Of a stretch of DNA of 64,000 nt, positions 1-11,605 are shown one piece after another. The stretch's first letter is position 1. Every line of letters begins with the position of its first letter. Made by a program: the position numbers and the translations under genes. This DNA is from Odobenus rosmarus divergens. Its lineage: Eukaryota; Chordata; Mammalia; Carnivora; Odobenidae. Location: assembly GCF_000321225.1 (NCBI RefSeq), contig NW_004450286.1, forward strand, positions 4,474,568 through 4,538,567. Direction: 5' to 3'. A model generated the notes under the pieces. It did not search any database. It was not told the DNA's origin and saw nothing but the letters and a program-made list of their open reading frames with translations.

Positions 1-1536
1 ATAAGGGTTAATACGATGAAGGGATGGAATATGAATGTAAAGATGAAAATTATAAAAGATTTTATAAAAGGAATTGATAAGATAAGAAGTTGGTTGAATA
101 AAAAAAGAAGAGGATTCAAAAAAAAAAGGGGGGTGTGGAGAGAATGTGATCAGGCAGGAGACTAGAACAAAGCCATACAGTAGAGATTTAGGGTATATTT
201 TGATCTGTTAGAGGAAACTGTATCCCAAAATTTTAAAGAGAGAACAACTTTTATATATATATATGTATATATATATACACATATATATATACCAAAAATA
301 AGGGTAACTACTATGAAGGGGTAGAATATGACTCTAAAAATGAAAAATAAAAAAGATTTTTGTTTTTAAAAAGGATTGGTAAGATGTTGGTTGAAAAAGG
401 GAAAAAGAGAAATTCACACAAAAAAAAGTCAGTTAAAAAAAATTAACTTTGAAAGACTAAAGAATCACGGGAAAAATCCATGAATTATATGTGCAGTATT
501 CCCCTAGCCCTGGAGTTCTGTTGTTCTCATTGTTCAGTAAATTTGGTCTTGGCTGGCTGTTCTTGCTGATCTTCTGGGGAAGGGGCCTGTTGCCATGTTT
601 CCCAAATGTCTTTGCCAGAGGTGGAATTGCCCCACCCTTGCCGGGTCTGGGCTAAGTAATCTGCTTGGGTTTGCTCTCGGGAGCTTTTGTTCCCTGCAAG
701 CTTTACACTCAGCTTTGGAGGACAAGAGTGAAAATGGCAGCCTCTCAGTCTCCGCCCTGGAGGAGCTGAGAACTTGGGGCCCCACTCCCCAGTGCACCTC
801 CAGAAGAACGCAGTCAGTCACTCCTGTCTCCACGGTCGCTGGCTGCACTCCGTGCTCACCTGGCCTGTGACCGAACGTTTCTATCTCTGGCTCACGACCC
901 TGTGTGGAGTCTCCAAACCCAGCAGATCCCTGCGATGCGCTCCTGTGCCACTCCTCCTCCCGGGTAAGGAAAGGGAGTCTCCCCAGATCTGCTGCTTCTT
1001 GGGTCTCTGCTGGAAGAGCAGTGGCCCGACTGTGCCGCGGATCACGGTTTATGGCAACCCCAAGCTGAGAGCCCGCGCCTTGGCTCCACCTCTGCAGCCG
1101 GCTTCCCCGCTCCGATACCTGGGATCTCTGCTGTACTCAGGCACTCCCGGTCTTTCTGTGACCCCGAGGGTCCTGAGACCACACTGTCTCGCGAGGGTTC
1201 CACCCCCCACTTAGCCACTGGAGCGACGTCCCTCAGCAGAATCGACTTCTAAAAGTTCTGATTTTGTGCTTCATGGCTCTATCACTTGCCAGAAGCGGCC
1301 AACGGAGGCCATTACCCCGCTGTCTATCTTCCCATATATCACCTCGGATTCACTTCTCTGCTTGTCCCACCTTCAAGAAAGTGGTCACTTTTCTGTTCAG
1401 AGAGTTACTGCTATTCTTTTCTTCAATCTACTGTTGAGTTCGCAGGTGTTCAGAATGGCTTGCTCCCTATCCAGCTGAATTCCTGGGACCAGACAAAATC
1501 CAGGTCTCCTAGTCCTCTGCCATCTTGCTCCTCCAG
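1..1536 (-). mobile_element. Carnivore LINE-1, 5' UTR end (cut by window edge)
   Basis: Read on the minus strand, the element starts near 1536 with GGAGGAGCAAGATGGCAGAGG, the typical carnivore L1 5' start. It then runs through a GC- and CpG-rich block (about 540-1536) that resembles the L1 internal promoter, and then through a pyrimidine-rich zone. That zone contains two related units about 297 bases apart (near 1-130 and 298-425), separated by a TA-rich tract. ORF1 would lie left of the window. The open frames at 534-1214 here are incidental to the GC-rich UTR. A retained 5' end means this was a full-length or nearly full-length insertion. Confidence 0.8.
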
Positions 1537-2085
1537 CTGCATTATATTTTTAACCATGATAATTCATGTTTCTATAATGTTTCTTATAGGGCCAATTTCT
1601 ATAAGAATTACAGTTAACTAATCTTAGTCTAGTAAATACTTAAGAATAATTGAATTTTCAATTTTAGTATTTATACTGATAATTACTTCCTACAAAAAGA
1701 CATCTCTAATTATAATCACAGAATATCCTTCCTCCGTTATTCATACAGCTTCTTCCAAGAGTTTCATATCCTGTTGAAAAATACAAAAACAATACAAATA
1801 AAAGCATTCTCGACTAGAACTCCTAATAAGACAAAATTTATCATTAGCCATGAAGTTACCACTTGAGTAATCAAATAATGTTTCAGAATGCTTCATTTAG
1901 ATAAACTTTTATGTTTTATGGATTGTAAAAATATGCATCATTTAATTGGCAGTTTGTTGAAAACAAAATATTAAGTGTCGTCTGTTTCCGTGTGTTTATC
2001 ATTTATAAAAAGGGTATTAGAGGCATTTCTCTACGAAAATATCTCTTCAAGTGTCTTCCACTGCTTGTAATTCCAATTCTGCTTG
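1537..2085. other. Intron sequence, nothing recognised
   Basis: AT-rich sequence with no repeat head or tail, no open frame of note and no RNA gene pattern that I recognise. Confidence 0.5.
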
Positions 2086-2089
2086 AACC

Positions 2090-2712
2090 TGCTGGGCACA
2101 CACAGTGGTAGGCAGAATTGTGAAGACGTCCCCTCAAGACTCCCATTCCTGGTTATTATCAAACACTAACCTAGGTACTGCTGCAAAGGGATTTTGCAGA
2201 TGTAATTAGATTTGCCAATCCATTGACATAAAAAAAATGGGGATTATCCTAAATTATGCCAGTGGGATCAATGGAATCATATAAGCCCTTAAAAGCAGAA
2301 GAGGAAGTCACACGAGTCAGGGAGAGATGAGCACAGAAGACATGAGGCAGAAGAGGGGTTGAGAGAGATTCAAAATGTGAGGAAGATTCAACCCATTGTT
2401 GCTGTCTTTGAAGAGGTAGGAAGAGGACCATGAGCCAGGGACTGCAGGAGGTCTCTGGAATCTAAAAATGACCCTTGGCTGACAGCCACAAGGAAATGGG
2501 AGATCTTAGTCCTGCAGTTGCATGGAACTGAATCCAACCAACAACCTGAATGTGTGTGGAAGTGGATTCTTCCTCCAAGCCTCTAAATAAGAGCCCAGAG
2601 TAGTCAGTATCTTAATGTGGGCTCTTTGAGTCTCAGACCCCTGACCTATAGAACTATGAGATAATACATTTGTGTTGTTTGTATAATTTGTTATGGCAGC
2701 AAAAGGAAATTA
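2090..2712 (+). mobile_element. Ancient LTR-like repeat (MaLR/MLT-type)
   Basis: It contains wording common to an old mammalian-wide repeat: GGTAGGCAGAATTGTGAAGACG near the start, AAAGGGATTTTGCAGATGTAATTA, then ACTATGAGATAATACATTTGTGTTGTTT and GTTATGGCAGCAAAAGGAAATTAATAC at the end. The 3' end is typical of MaLR-family LTRs. The subfamily is not resolved. The short minus-strand open frame at 2249-2431 is chance. Confidence 0.55.
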
Positions 2713-3779
2713 ATACCTACTTTAAAAAAATGGACATATTACTCTCAGATAGTGATTCTTAGTAATTCTCAGGACCCATTGAAAGGAGAACATAAAGAAT
2801 TTTAGGTATGAGGAGATCTGTACTATGCATTCAAATGTTTTTAAAAATTCTTCTCAATTTTTAATATTGAGCCACCTTTTTCTTTTAAAAAAAAACTCAG
2901 AATTTATTTTCTGTGTATTTCTTGCCTCTTACCATCCTCACTGTCTTGCTGATAATATTTAATAACCTGAGCATTCTGTACGTCTAAAGGTTGTAAGGTT
3001 AAGGAGGAATAAACTCTACTTAATTAAGTGTAGGCTGACAGTTAATTTAAAGATCAATCCTCTCTTCACCTCTTTCGTTGTCTTATCAAGTCTTTGAAGG
3101 ATGTGTTCTAAAGGGGACTGCTATTTACAGAACCCACTAGGAATAATTGGGCCCATACCATCTCCCACTGAATTCTTCCCTCCCTCAATTTAAAACAGCT
3201 GCTAGAAGAGAGGTGCTGAGGATACACAGAGCAGTTGAGTGAAGGAATAAAAACTTCCCATTTTTTGTTTAAATTTTTATTTTTTTAGTATTCTAATTCT
3301 TCATTATTTATTTTAACTTTACAACTTGTTCCTATTCCTATTTTGAATAATTACATCTATACCATGAACTCTAATCCTCTGAACCGAATCTTCTGCATCC
3401 CAAACTTCATCTGTATCTACATAGTTGAAAGTTGTATATTCCTAATATAATAATAAACTTTTAAAATCTGATCAATAAAGTAAGGGTTTCTACTTTATGC
3501 TCTCAAATTCTCTAAATGGAATTTTAGGAGGACGAGATTTGTTTTGTTCAATTTTGGGGTTTTTTCTTGCAAGATTTCTTATCACCTTATTTGTTTAAAT
3601 TTTTAAAAATCATCTGATATCACAAATAATTTATCATAACACTTTATTAAGAAATATTTTAGGTACACAAAAGAGCTTTTAGAATTATGTACGAACATCA
3701 GTGTAAGCACCAATCATCTTAAAAAAAAACTTTATAAAAATAACAAAGTCTCCATTGTTCTTCTCCCCAATCATTTTTA
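2713..3779. other. Intron sequence, nothing firmly recognised
   Basis: AT-rich, with T-runs at 3260-3310 and 3570-3610. No diagnostic repeat ends, coding signal or RNA structure were recognised. Confidence 0.45.
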
Positions 3780-5738
3780 ATTTTTTTCTTAATATTTTTT
3801 TCAGTTTTGTTGAGACATAATTAATATATAACATTGTGTAAGTATAAGGTATACAAAGTATTTGATATACTTCTAAATTGGAAAATAATTACCACTTAGC
3901 ATTAGCTAACACTTCCATCACATCACATAATTGCCATTATTTTTTTGTGATGAGAACATTTAAGATCTACTCTCTTAGCAACTTTCAAGTGTATGATACA
4001 GTGATAACTATAATCACATGTTGTAATTAGATCTCCAGAACTTATTCATCTTATAACTGGACATTTGTACCCTTTGGCCAATGTCTCTTCATTTCTTACA
4101 ATCCCCAGTCCCTAGTAACTACCACTGTACTCTCAGTTTCTCGGAGGTTAGCTTTTTTAGATTCCATGTATAAGTGATATCATACAGTATTTGTCTTTGT
4201 CTGACTTTCATCACTTAGCATAATGCCTTTAGGGACCATCCATGTTGTTATAAATGTAGGGATGTCCTTCTTTCTTATGGCTGAATAATATTCAAAAATA
4301 TGCATATATATACATATATATATACATATATATATTTCACATCATATATATTTCATTCATATATATATATACACATATATATATATTTCACATCTTCTTT
4401 ATCCATTCATCTGTTGATGATACTTCAGTTGTTTCAATTATCTTGTCTATTGTAAATAATGCTGCAATTAACATGGAATGCAGATGTCTCCTCAAGATTG
4501 TGATTCTATTTCCTTTGGATATATACCCAGAAGTGAAATTGCTGGATCATATGGTAGTTCTATTTTTAATTTTTTGAGGAACCTCCATATTGTTTTCCAC
4601 AGTGGCTGCACCAATTTGCATTCCCACCAACAGTGAGGCAGGGTTCCCTTTCTTCCAGGGCCTTCCAACACTTGTTACCTCTTGTCTTCTTGGTGATAGG
4701 GATTCTAAGATGTGTGAAATGGTACATTATTGTGGTTTTGATTTGCATTTCCCTAAGGATTAGTAATGTTGTGTACCTTTTCATGTATCTCTGTGCTATT
4801 TTTATGCCTCCTTTGGAAAAATATTTGTTCATTTACTCTGCCCAGTTTTTAATCAGGTCGTATGTGTTTTTGCTGTTGAAATGAATGAATTCTTTACATA
4901 TTTTGGATATTAACCTTTTATCTATAGATACTATCTATCTATATTTATATATATTATTTGCAAATATTTTCTCCCATTCCATAGGTTGCCTTTTCATTTT
5001 ACTGATGCAGAAGTTTTTTAGTATGATGCAGGTCCACTTGTTTATCTTTGCTTTTGTTGCCTTTGATTTTGTGTCAAATCCAAAAAAACTTTGCCAAGCC
5101 CAATGCTAAGGCGCTTACCCTTATGGTTTCTATTAGAAGTTTTATGGCTTCATGTCTTATGTTTAAGTCTTTAATCCATTTTGAGCTGATTACTGTGTGT
5201 AGACTAAGTCCAGTTTAAATGAGACTATCTTTTCCCCACTGAGTATTTTTGGCTCCTTCAGTGCATATGAATTGATCCTATGTGTCTGGGTTTATTTCTG
5301 GGCTCTCTATTCTGTTCCATTGATCTATGTCTATTTTTATGCCAATATCACATGTTTTGATTCTGTTGTGTAGCTTTGTAATATAGTTTGATATCAGGAA
5401 GTGCGATGTGTCCAGCTTTGTTCTTTCTCAAGATTGCTTTGGCTATTCAGGGTTTCTTTGTGGTTCCAACAAAATTTAGGATTTTTTTTTTCTGTTTCTG
5501 TCAAAAATCCCATTGGAATTTTGATAGGGATTGCATTGAATCTTCAGATTGCTTTGGGTAGTATAGGTCTTTGAGAAATATTAATATCTTTCCATTTATT
5601 TGTGTCTTCTTCAATTTCTTTCTTTAATGTCTTACAATTTTCAGTGTATAGATCTTTTACCTTCTGGGTTATGTTTATTCTTAAGTATTTTTAAATGATA
5701 TTGTAAACAGGATTTTTTTTTTCCTACTTATACAGTAG
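3780..5738 (-). mobile_element. Old LINE-1, 3' part (ORF2 C-terminal region and 3' UTR)
   Basis: The minus-strand 3' end begins near 3780 (TTTTGTTGAGACATAATTAA...). It is followed by antisense ORF2 landmarks: GGCTGAATAATATTC, CATCTTCTTTATCCATTCATCTGTTGATG, GATATATACCCAGAAGTG and CATTCCCACCAACAGTG. Stops and indels are frequent, so ORF2 is dead. The copy is 5'-truncated near 5738. A local TA/CA expansion sits at 4290-4390. Confidence 0.75.
4290..4392. repeat. TA/CA-rich expansion inside the L1
   Basis: Runs of ATATAT and ACATAT alternate with two copies of a TTTCAC/TTTCAT motif. The site corresponds to the L1 sequence that normally reads TATTCCATTG...CCACATCTTCTTTATCC, so the array grew inside the element. 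Confidence 0.7.
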
Positions 5739-5743
5739 TCTCT

Positions 5744-5950
5744 CTCTCTCTCTTTTTTTTTACGATTTCATTTATTTATTTGACAGAGAGAGACACAGCG
5801 AGAGAGGGAATACAAGCAGGGGGAGTGGGAGAGGGAGAAGCAAGCCTCCCACGGAGCAGGGAGCCTGATGCAGGGCTCCATCCCAGGACCCCAGGATCAT
5901 GACCTGAGCTAAAGGCAGATGCCTACCGACTGAGACACCCAGGCACCCCA
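5744..5950 (-). mobile_element. Can-SINE (SINEC)
   Basis: Minus-strand tRNA-derived SINE. It starts at the T/CT-rich tail side with ATTTCATTTATTTATTTGACAGAGAG and ends at the head GAGACACCCAGGCACCCC. An imperfect target duplication, (A)GTAGTCTCT / (A)ATAGTCTCT, flanks it at about 5734-5743 and 5952-5961. Confidence 0.9.
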
Positions 5951-6028
5951 TAATAGTCTCTTTTTTATTTAGGAATAATTGACATGCAATATTTTATTAG
6001 TTTCAGGTGTACATCATAGTGATTATAA

Positions 6029-6412
6029 TGAAGGATAGTCAGAAGAAAGGCAGGCAGGGACAATGGGCTCCCACGCTAAGAGGAAACCACCCTTAGAAGG
6101 ATTTTATACCACCTTGGAAGGAGCCCTCCGCCCTTTCCCGTGTGATAGATAGGTGGCAAAAACCTGATTGGATGACAGGCACATGGAGGGTTAATTAGAT
6201 TAAAGCAGCCCACCAACAAGCCCATAAAAACCCCTTGACTTAGAAACCCTGGTGGCAACCTTCTTGGGTCCCCTCCCTCTCCAGGAACTTTGAACTATCG
6301 CTCAATAAACTTTGCTTTGCTGCCCACCACTCTTCATCTGGTCTACCTTTTCATTCTTTGAAGCATCATGACCAAGAACCATGGGCAACGAAGGGAAAGA
6401 AATCTTGTAACA
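6029..6412 (+). mobile_element. Solo LTR of an ERV1-like endogenous retrovirus
   Basis: A 384-base unit starts TGAAGG and ends TAACA, giving the TG...CA ends of LTRs. It interrupts an L1 3' UTR cleanly: the L1 reads ..CATAGTGATTA before it and ATTAGATATTTTTATACATT after it, which allows a 4-base target duplication around ATTA. Inside are an inverted CCAAT box (ATTGG, 6167-6171), a TATA-like CCCATAAAAA (6221-6230) and a polyadenylation signal AATAAA (6304-6309) followed by a C/T-rich stretch. There are no gag, pol or env sequences, so it is a solo LTR left by LTR-LTR recombination. ERV1 assignment rests on the layout. The exact left end is uncertain by a few bases. Confidence 0.72.
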
Positions 6413-7337
6413 ATTAGATATTTTTATACATTATGAAGTGATCTGCACAATAAGTCTAGTTATCATCTGTCACCAAAGTTATTACAATATTATTTCTATT
6501 CCCTATGTCATACATTACATTTATTTTATAACTGGATGTTTGTGTCTCTTATTCCCCATCACATATTTCTCCCTCAGTTTTTCCTTTTGGTAATCAACAG
6601 TTTTTTCCTGTAACTATGAGTCTGTTTCTGTTTTGTTCTCTTTGTTCCATTGTTTTGTTTTTTAGATTCCAGGTGTATGTGAAATTATATGGTATTTGTC
6701 TTTCTCTGTTTTATTTCACTCAGCGTAATACCCTCTAGGTTCATCCATTCACAAATGGGAAGATTTTATTCTTTTTTATTTTATGGCTGAGTAATAGCCC
6801 ATTGCATATATCTACCACATCTTATTTATTCATTCATCTATTAATGGACACCTAGGTTGCTTCCATATCTTGGGTATTACAAATAATGTTGCAGTGAACA
6901 CAGTGGTGCATTTATCTCTCCAGATTGGTGTTTTCATTTTCTCTGGATATGTACCAGAAATGGAATTGCTGGATCATATAGTAGTTCTATTTTTAATTTT
7001 TGAGGAACCTCTATACTATATTCCATAGTGGTTACACCAATTTACATTCCCACCAACAGTGTAACAGATAACAGAGGGTTATCTTTTTCAACATGCTCTA
7101 TAACACTTTTTTTTTTGTCTTTTTGATAATAGATAATCTGACAGAGGTGAAGTGTTTTTGATTTGTGTTTTCCTGACAATTAGTGGAGAGCATCTTTCCA
7201 TGTGCCTGTTGGCCATCTCTAAGTCTTCTTTGGAAAAAATGTCTACTCAGGTCCTCTGCTGATTTTTAATAATGTCATAGTTTTTTTTTTGTTGTTTCTT
7301 TTTTTGATTTTAAGTTGTCTGAGTTCTTTATATATTT

Positions 7338-7362
7338 AATTTAATTAATTAATTTATTATTT

Positions 7363-7396
<34 letters not shown>

Positions 7397-7557
7397 ATAG
7401 TGTGAGGGGCAGAAGGAGGGGCAGAGGAGAGGGAGAGAGAAAATCTTAAGTAGGCTCCAACCCCAGCACAGGCTCCATCTCATGACCTTGAGATCATGAT
7501 CAGAGTCAAAATCAGGAGTTGGTTGCGTAACTGACTGAGACACCCAAGTGCCCCTAT
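7338..7557 (-). mobile_element. Can-SINE (older, diverged)
   Basis: It starts with an AT-rich stretch and a T-run of about 30, then a diverged body (AGAAATAGTGTGAGGGGCAG...), then the head ACTGAGACACCCAAGTGCCCC. An exact 14-base target duplication TTCTTTATATATTT flanks it at 7324-7337 and 7558-7571. It sits inside L1 ORF2. Confidence 0.9.
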
Positions 7558-9835
7558 TTCTTTATATATTTTAGATATTAACCCCTTATTGGATGTATGA
7601 TTTGCAAATATATTCTCCCATTCAATAGGTTACCTTTTTGATTTGTTGATAGTTCCCTTCTCTGTGGAAAAGTTTTTTTTTTTTTTTTTCATAATCCCAT
7701 TTGTTTATTTTAGCTTGTGTTGCCCTTGCCTGAGGATTTTGGCTCAAAAAAATATATATATATTGTTAAGACCAATGTGAAAGAGCTTACTGCCTTTTTT
7801 TCTTCTATGAGTTTTATGGTTTCAGGTGTTAGAATCAAGTCTTTAATCCATTTTGAATTTATTTTTGTATATGGTATAAGATAGTGGTCCAGTTTCATTC
7901 TTTTGCATGTCGCTGTCCAGTTTTTCCAGCACCATTTATTGAAGAGACTGTCATCTCCCTATTGTATATTCTTGCCACCTTTGTAATAGATTAAGTGACC
8001 ATATATGTGTGGGTTTTTCCTGGGCTCTCTATTCTATTCCATTGACCTATCCGTCTGTTTTCATGTCAGTACCATACTTTTTTGATTACTATAGCTTTGT
8101 AGTATAGTTTGAAATCAGCTAATATGTTACCTCCAGCTTTGTTCTTCTTTCTAAGATTGCTTTGGTTATTTGAGATTTTTTGTAGTTCCATATAAATTTT
8201 AGGATTCCTTGCTCTACTACTTTAAAAAATGTTATTGTTATTTTGATAAGGATTGCAATATATCTGTGGATTGCTTTGGCTCACATGGACAGTTTAACAA
8301 CAGTAATTCTTCCAACCCATGAGCATGGATTATCTTTCCATTTTTTGTGTTGTCTTCGGTTTCCTTTTTCAATGTCTTACAGTTTTCAGAGTACTGGTCT
8401 TTTACTTCCTTGGTTAAATTTATTCCTGGGTATTTTATTCTTTTTGATGCAATTATAAATGGGATTATTTTCTTAATTTCTCTTTCTGATAGTACATAGA
8501 AGTGCAACCAATTTCTGTATGTTAATTTTGTATCCTGTGACTACTGAATTCATTTATCAATTTTAGTAGTTTTTTGGTGAAGTCTTTAGGGTTTATTTAA
8601 TATAGTATCATGTCATCTGCAAATAGCAACAGTTTTACTTCTTCCTTTCCAATTTGGATGTCTTTCACTCTTTTTTTTTTTCTTGCCTATTGTTGTGTCT
8701 AGAGTTTGAATGTTCAATAAAAGTGGCCAAAATGAGCATCTTTGGCCAATATTAGAGGAAAGATTTCAACTTTTTACCATTGTGTATGATGTTTACTATG
8801 AATTTATCATACATGATCTTCATTATGTTGAGGTATGTTCCTTCTATACCAAGTTTGTTGAAAGTTTTATCATGAAAAGATCTTGAATTTTCCCACATTT
8901 TTTTCTGCATCTATTGAGATGATCATATGATATTTATCCTTTATTTTGTTAATATAGTGTATAATTTTGATTGATTTGTGAAAGTTAAAACATCCTTACA
9001 TCCCTAGAATAAATCCCACTTGATTGAGGTTTATGAATAATTTAATTTATTGTTTAATTCAATTTGTTAATAATATGTTGAGAATTTTTACATCAGTGTG
9101 TATCAGAGTTATTGGCCTTTTTTTTTTTTTTCTTGTAATATCCTTTTTGGTTTGGTTTCAAAGTATCAGCTCAGAATATCAGTATTTGGTATCAGCTGGC
9201 CTTGTAAAATTAATTTGTAAATATTCCCTCTTCTTCTATTTTTTTTTTTAAATTTTTTAGGAAAGATTGAGAAGGATTGGTATTAGTTCTTCATGGTATG
9301 TTTGGTAGAATTCACCAATGAATCATTGGTCCTGGGATTTTCTTTGTTGGAAGGCTTTGATTACTGATTCCATCTCCCTACTCATTATTGGTATGTTCAG
9401 ATTTTCTATTCTTCATGATTCAGTCTTGTTAGGTTGTACATTTCTAGGAATTTATCCATTTCTCCTAGGTTATCCAATTTGTTGGTATATAGTTGTTCAT
9501 AGGAATCTCTTATGATCCTCATATTTTTCTGATATCAGTTATAATATCTCCTCTTCCACTTCTAATTTTATGTACTTGTGTCCACTCTTTTTTACTTGCT
9601 AAGTCTAGCTAAGGGTTTCTCTATTTTATTTTTAATCTTTTCAAAAAACCAGCTCTTAGTTCATGAATTTTTCTTTTTTCCTTTTATTTTCCTCTATTTC
9701 ATCTGTTTCCACTCTGATCTTTATTATTCCCTTCTTTCTTGTAACTTTGGGCTTTTTGTTCTAATTCTATTTTTTTTTCTAATTTCCTGAGGTATACAGT
9801 TATGTTGTTTATTTGAGATCTGTATTTTTTCTTAA

Positions 9836-11605
9836 TGTGAGCAGCTTAATTATAATGTGTCTCAGTGTGGGTCATCTTTTTTGAAACAGTCTGTGTTTCC
9901 TGGATCTGCATGTCTGTTTCTTTCCCCAGGGTAAGGAAGTTTGCCACCATTATTTCTTTGAATAATCTCTCTGCCCCCTTTCTCTCTCTCTTCTCTTTCT
10001 GAAACTCTTATAATGCATACATTGATCTGTTTTATGGTTTCCCACAGGTCCCCTAAGCTGTCTTTACTTTTATAGATATTCTTTTCTTTTGTGCTTCTTT
10101 AGTTAGATGAATTCTACTTCCCTGTCTTCTAGTTCTCTGATACTCCTTTCCACTTCATCTAGTCTACTGTTGAGCCCCTCTATTGAATTACTCAGTTCTG
10201 TTATTGTATTATTTAGCTCTGTGCTTTCTGTTTGGTACTTTCTTATATTTTCTATCTCTTTGTTGAAATTCTCATTTTGTTCATGGAATGTTCTACTGAC
10301 TTCATTGATCTTTGTTATGACCCTTATTTTGAACTTTCTATCAGGCAAATTACTTATCTTTGTTATTTTAAGATCTGTTTCTGGAATTTTATTATGTTCA
10401 TTCGTTTGGGGTGTATTTTTTTGTTTATTTATTTTTCTTGACTCTCTGTGTTGGTTTCTGTAGATCTTGACAGAGTGGTCTCCCATAGGAGATGTACTTT
10501 GTCTATCAGCCCAGCCCATGCTCCTGGTTTTCTCTAAATCCTTTATGATTGTCTAAGCTGTCTTCCTTGTTCTTAGTAGATCCCAGTAGTTAAGGGTGTG
10601 CTAACTCCCCTAAGGGGAATATTACAGTCAGCACTTATATAGAGGCCAGTTGGAAGCTGAAACCTCAGGAAGCAGCAGGGAAGGTATGTTGTTAAATCCT
10701 TTCCAGGGAGAAACTGGGAGGCATTTTTTGTTTACTCCCTTCGTACTGGGCCCTGGGCCCTGGGTATATAGCCATGACTTAGGTAGAGGTGGGAAGGGTG
10801 CTTCTGAGTCCGTTAAGAACTTCTTGTTTATTTTCTACAGTCCTGTGGAACTCCTGAATGTAAGCCTCATTGGCTGTCAGAGCCAGGTAATGTAGGGACC
10901 TGTCCACAAAAGCTGGGGTGCAGACTTGTGTATAAACTCTTTCTAGGGTGATACTGGTGCCTGGAGATAGGCAGAAGGGAGAGGGCAGAGGAGGTGTCCA
11001 CAGGCCTCCTTGATCTGTGGAAAGGATCACAGTCAATCCCCAGATGCATACTAATTTAGATCTCTGACCCTGAGACAGCAGCTTTTGCAGTATACAAATA
11101 GACTCCTTTCAGGGAAAGAATGAGAAAGGAGCATTTTTTTTTTTTTTTTTGCCTGCTCCCTCTGTGCTGAGCCCTGGGATGACAGCTGCAGGGAGTGCTC
11201 ATGCCCAAACAGTTGCTTTTTGTTATAGTCTTATGGGTCTTGTGGACACAAACCCTGCTGGCTTTCAAAACTAGGTGGTTAGGGGCCTGTCCCTTAGTTG
11301 GGAGTCTTAAAAACTGAGACAGTAGATATGGGGTCCAAACCCTTCACTCCTGAGGGAGAAGCTGGGAGTTGAGGATTTCCTCCTAATTGTATGGTGCTGT
11401 GCTGGGGTTGGGGTTTAGGGTGAGAGTGTGTCTCAGCCTGCCTACCTGTTTCGATGTGAGTATTTTCTTGTTCACCCAATGTGTAGGAATCACTCAACTA
11501 GTTCCTAGATTTCCTTCAGAGGGAATTGCTCTTTGTGTAGCTATTTATTCAGTATGCCCATAGAAGGAGAGGAGTACAGGAGCTTCTTATGTCACTATCT
11601 TTAGA
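9836..11605 (-). mobile_element. Old LINE-1/HAL1-type 5' block: ORF1 relic and 5' UTR
   Basis: The block starts with AATTATAATGTGTCTCAGTGTGG, a sequence I associate with HAL1 and old L1M elements. It runs through an ORF1 relic (10103-10519) into a GC-richer 5' UTR-like region with two loosely repeated units (near 10690-10900 and 11100-11290). It ends near 11605 at AGGAGCTTCTTATGTCACTATCTTT, the usual 5' start of old mammalian L1s read in reverse. It is either the 5' half of the same element as 5958-9835 after loss of the endonuclease part of ORF2, or a separate HAL1. Confidence 0.62.
10103..10519 (-). pseudogene. L1/HAL1 ORF1 (RNA-binding protein) remnant
   Basis: A 138-codon minus-strand open frame shows the L1 ORF1 coiled-coil region. 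The recognisable stretches are NFNKEIENI, around residue 88, and SNSIEGLNSRLDEVERSIRELED, near the end of the frame, with the heptad spacing usual for the trimerising coil. ORF1 proteins normally continue into an RRM and a C-terminal domain for a total of about 300-350 residues. Those domains are absent because the frame breaks at 10103. The start region (MGWADRQ...) reads through from UTR-like sequence and is not a credible ORF1 start. It is a dead fragment with no cellular function implied. Confidence 0.75.

Larger units (their letters stand above)
5958..9835 (-). mobile_element. Old LINE-1, 3' UTR and ORF2 (broken, hit by an LTR and a SINE)
   Basis: The 3' end begins with TTTATTTAGGAATAATTGACATG... 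near 5958. It continues after the LTR at 6413 (TTTATACATTATGAAGTGATC) and after the SINE at 7558. Antisense ORF2 landmarks follow in order: GGCTGAGTAATAGCCCATTG, CCCACCAACAGTG, CACCATTTATTGAAGAGACTG, TCTATTCTATTCCATTGACC and CCAGCTCTTAGTTCATG. Many stops and frameshifts are present. The 5' portion of ORF2 appears to be missing before the ORF1-like block at 9836. Confidence 0.8.

Noticed and set aside
534..1214. Overlapping open frames of 91-146 codons in GC-rich sequence, suggesting a CpG-island gene
   Set aside because: The block is the 5' UTR of a minus-strand carnivore L1; the frames overlap on both strands and match nothing known.
6076..6258. Small open frame inside the solo LTR as a possible retroviral remnant gene
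   Set aside because: It lies entirely within the LTR on the antisense strand and has no gag, pol or env features.
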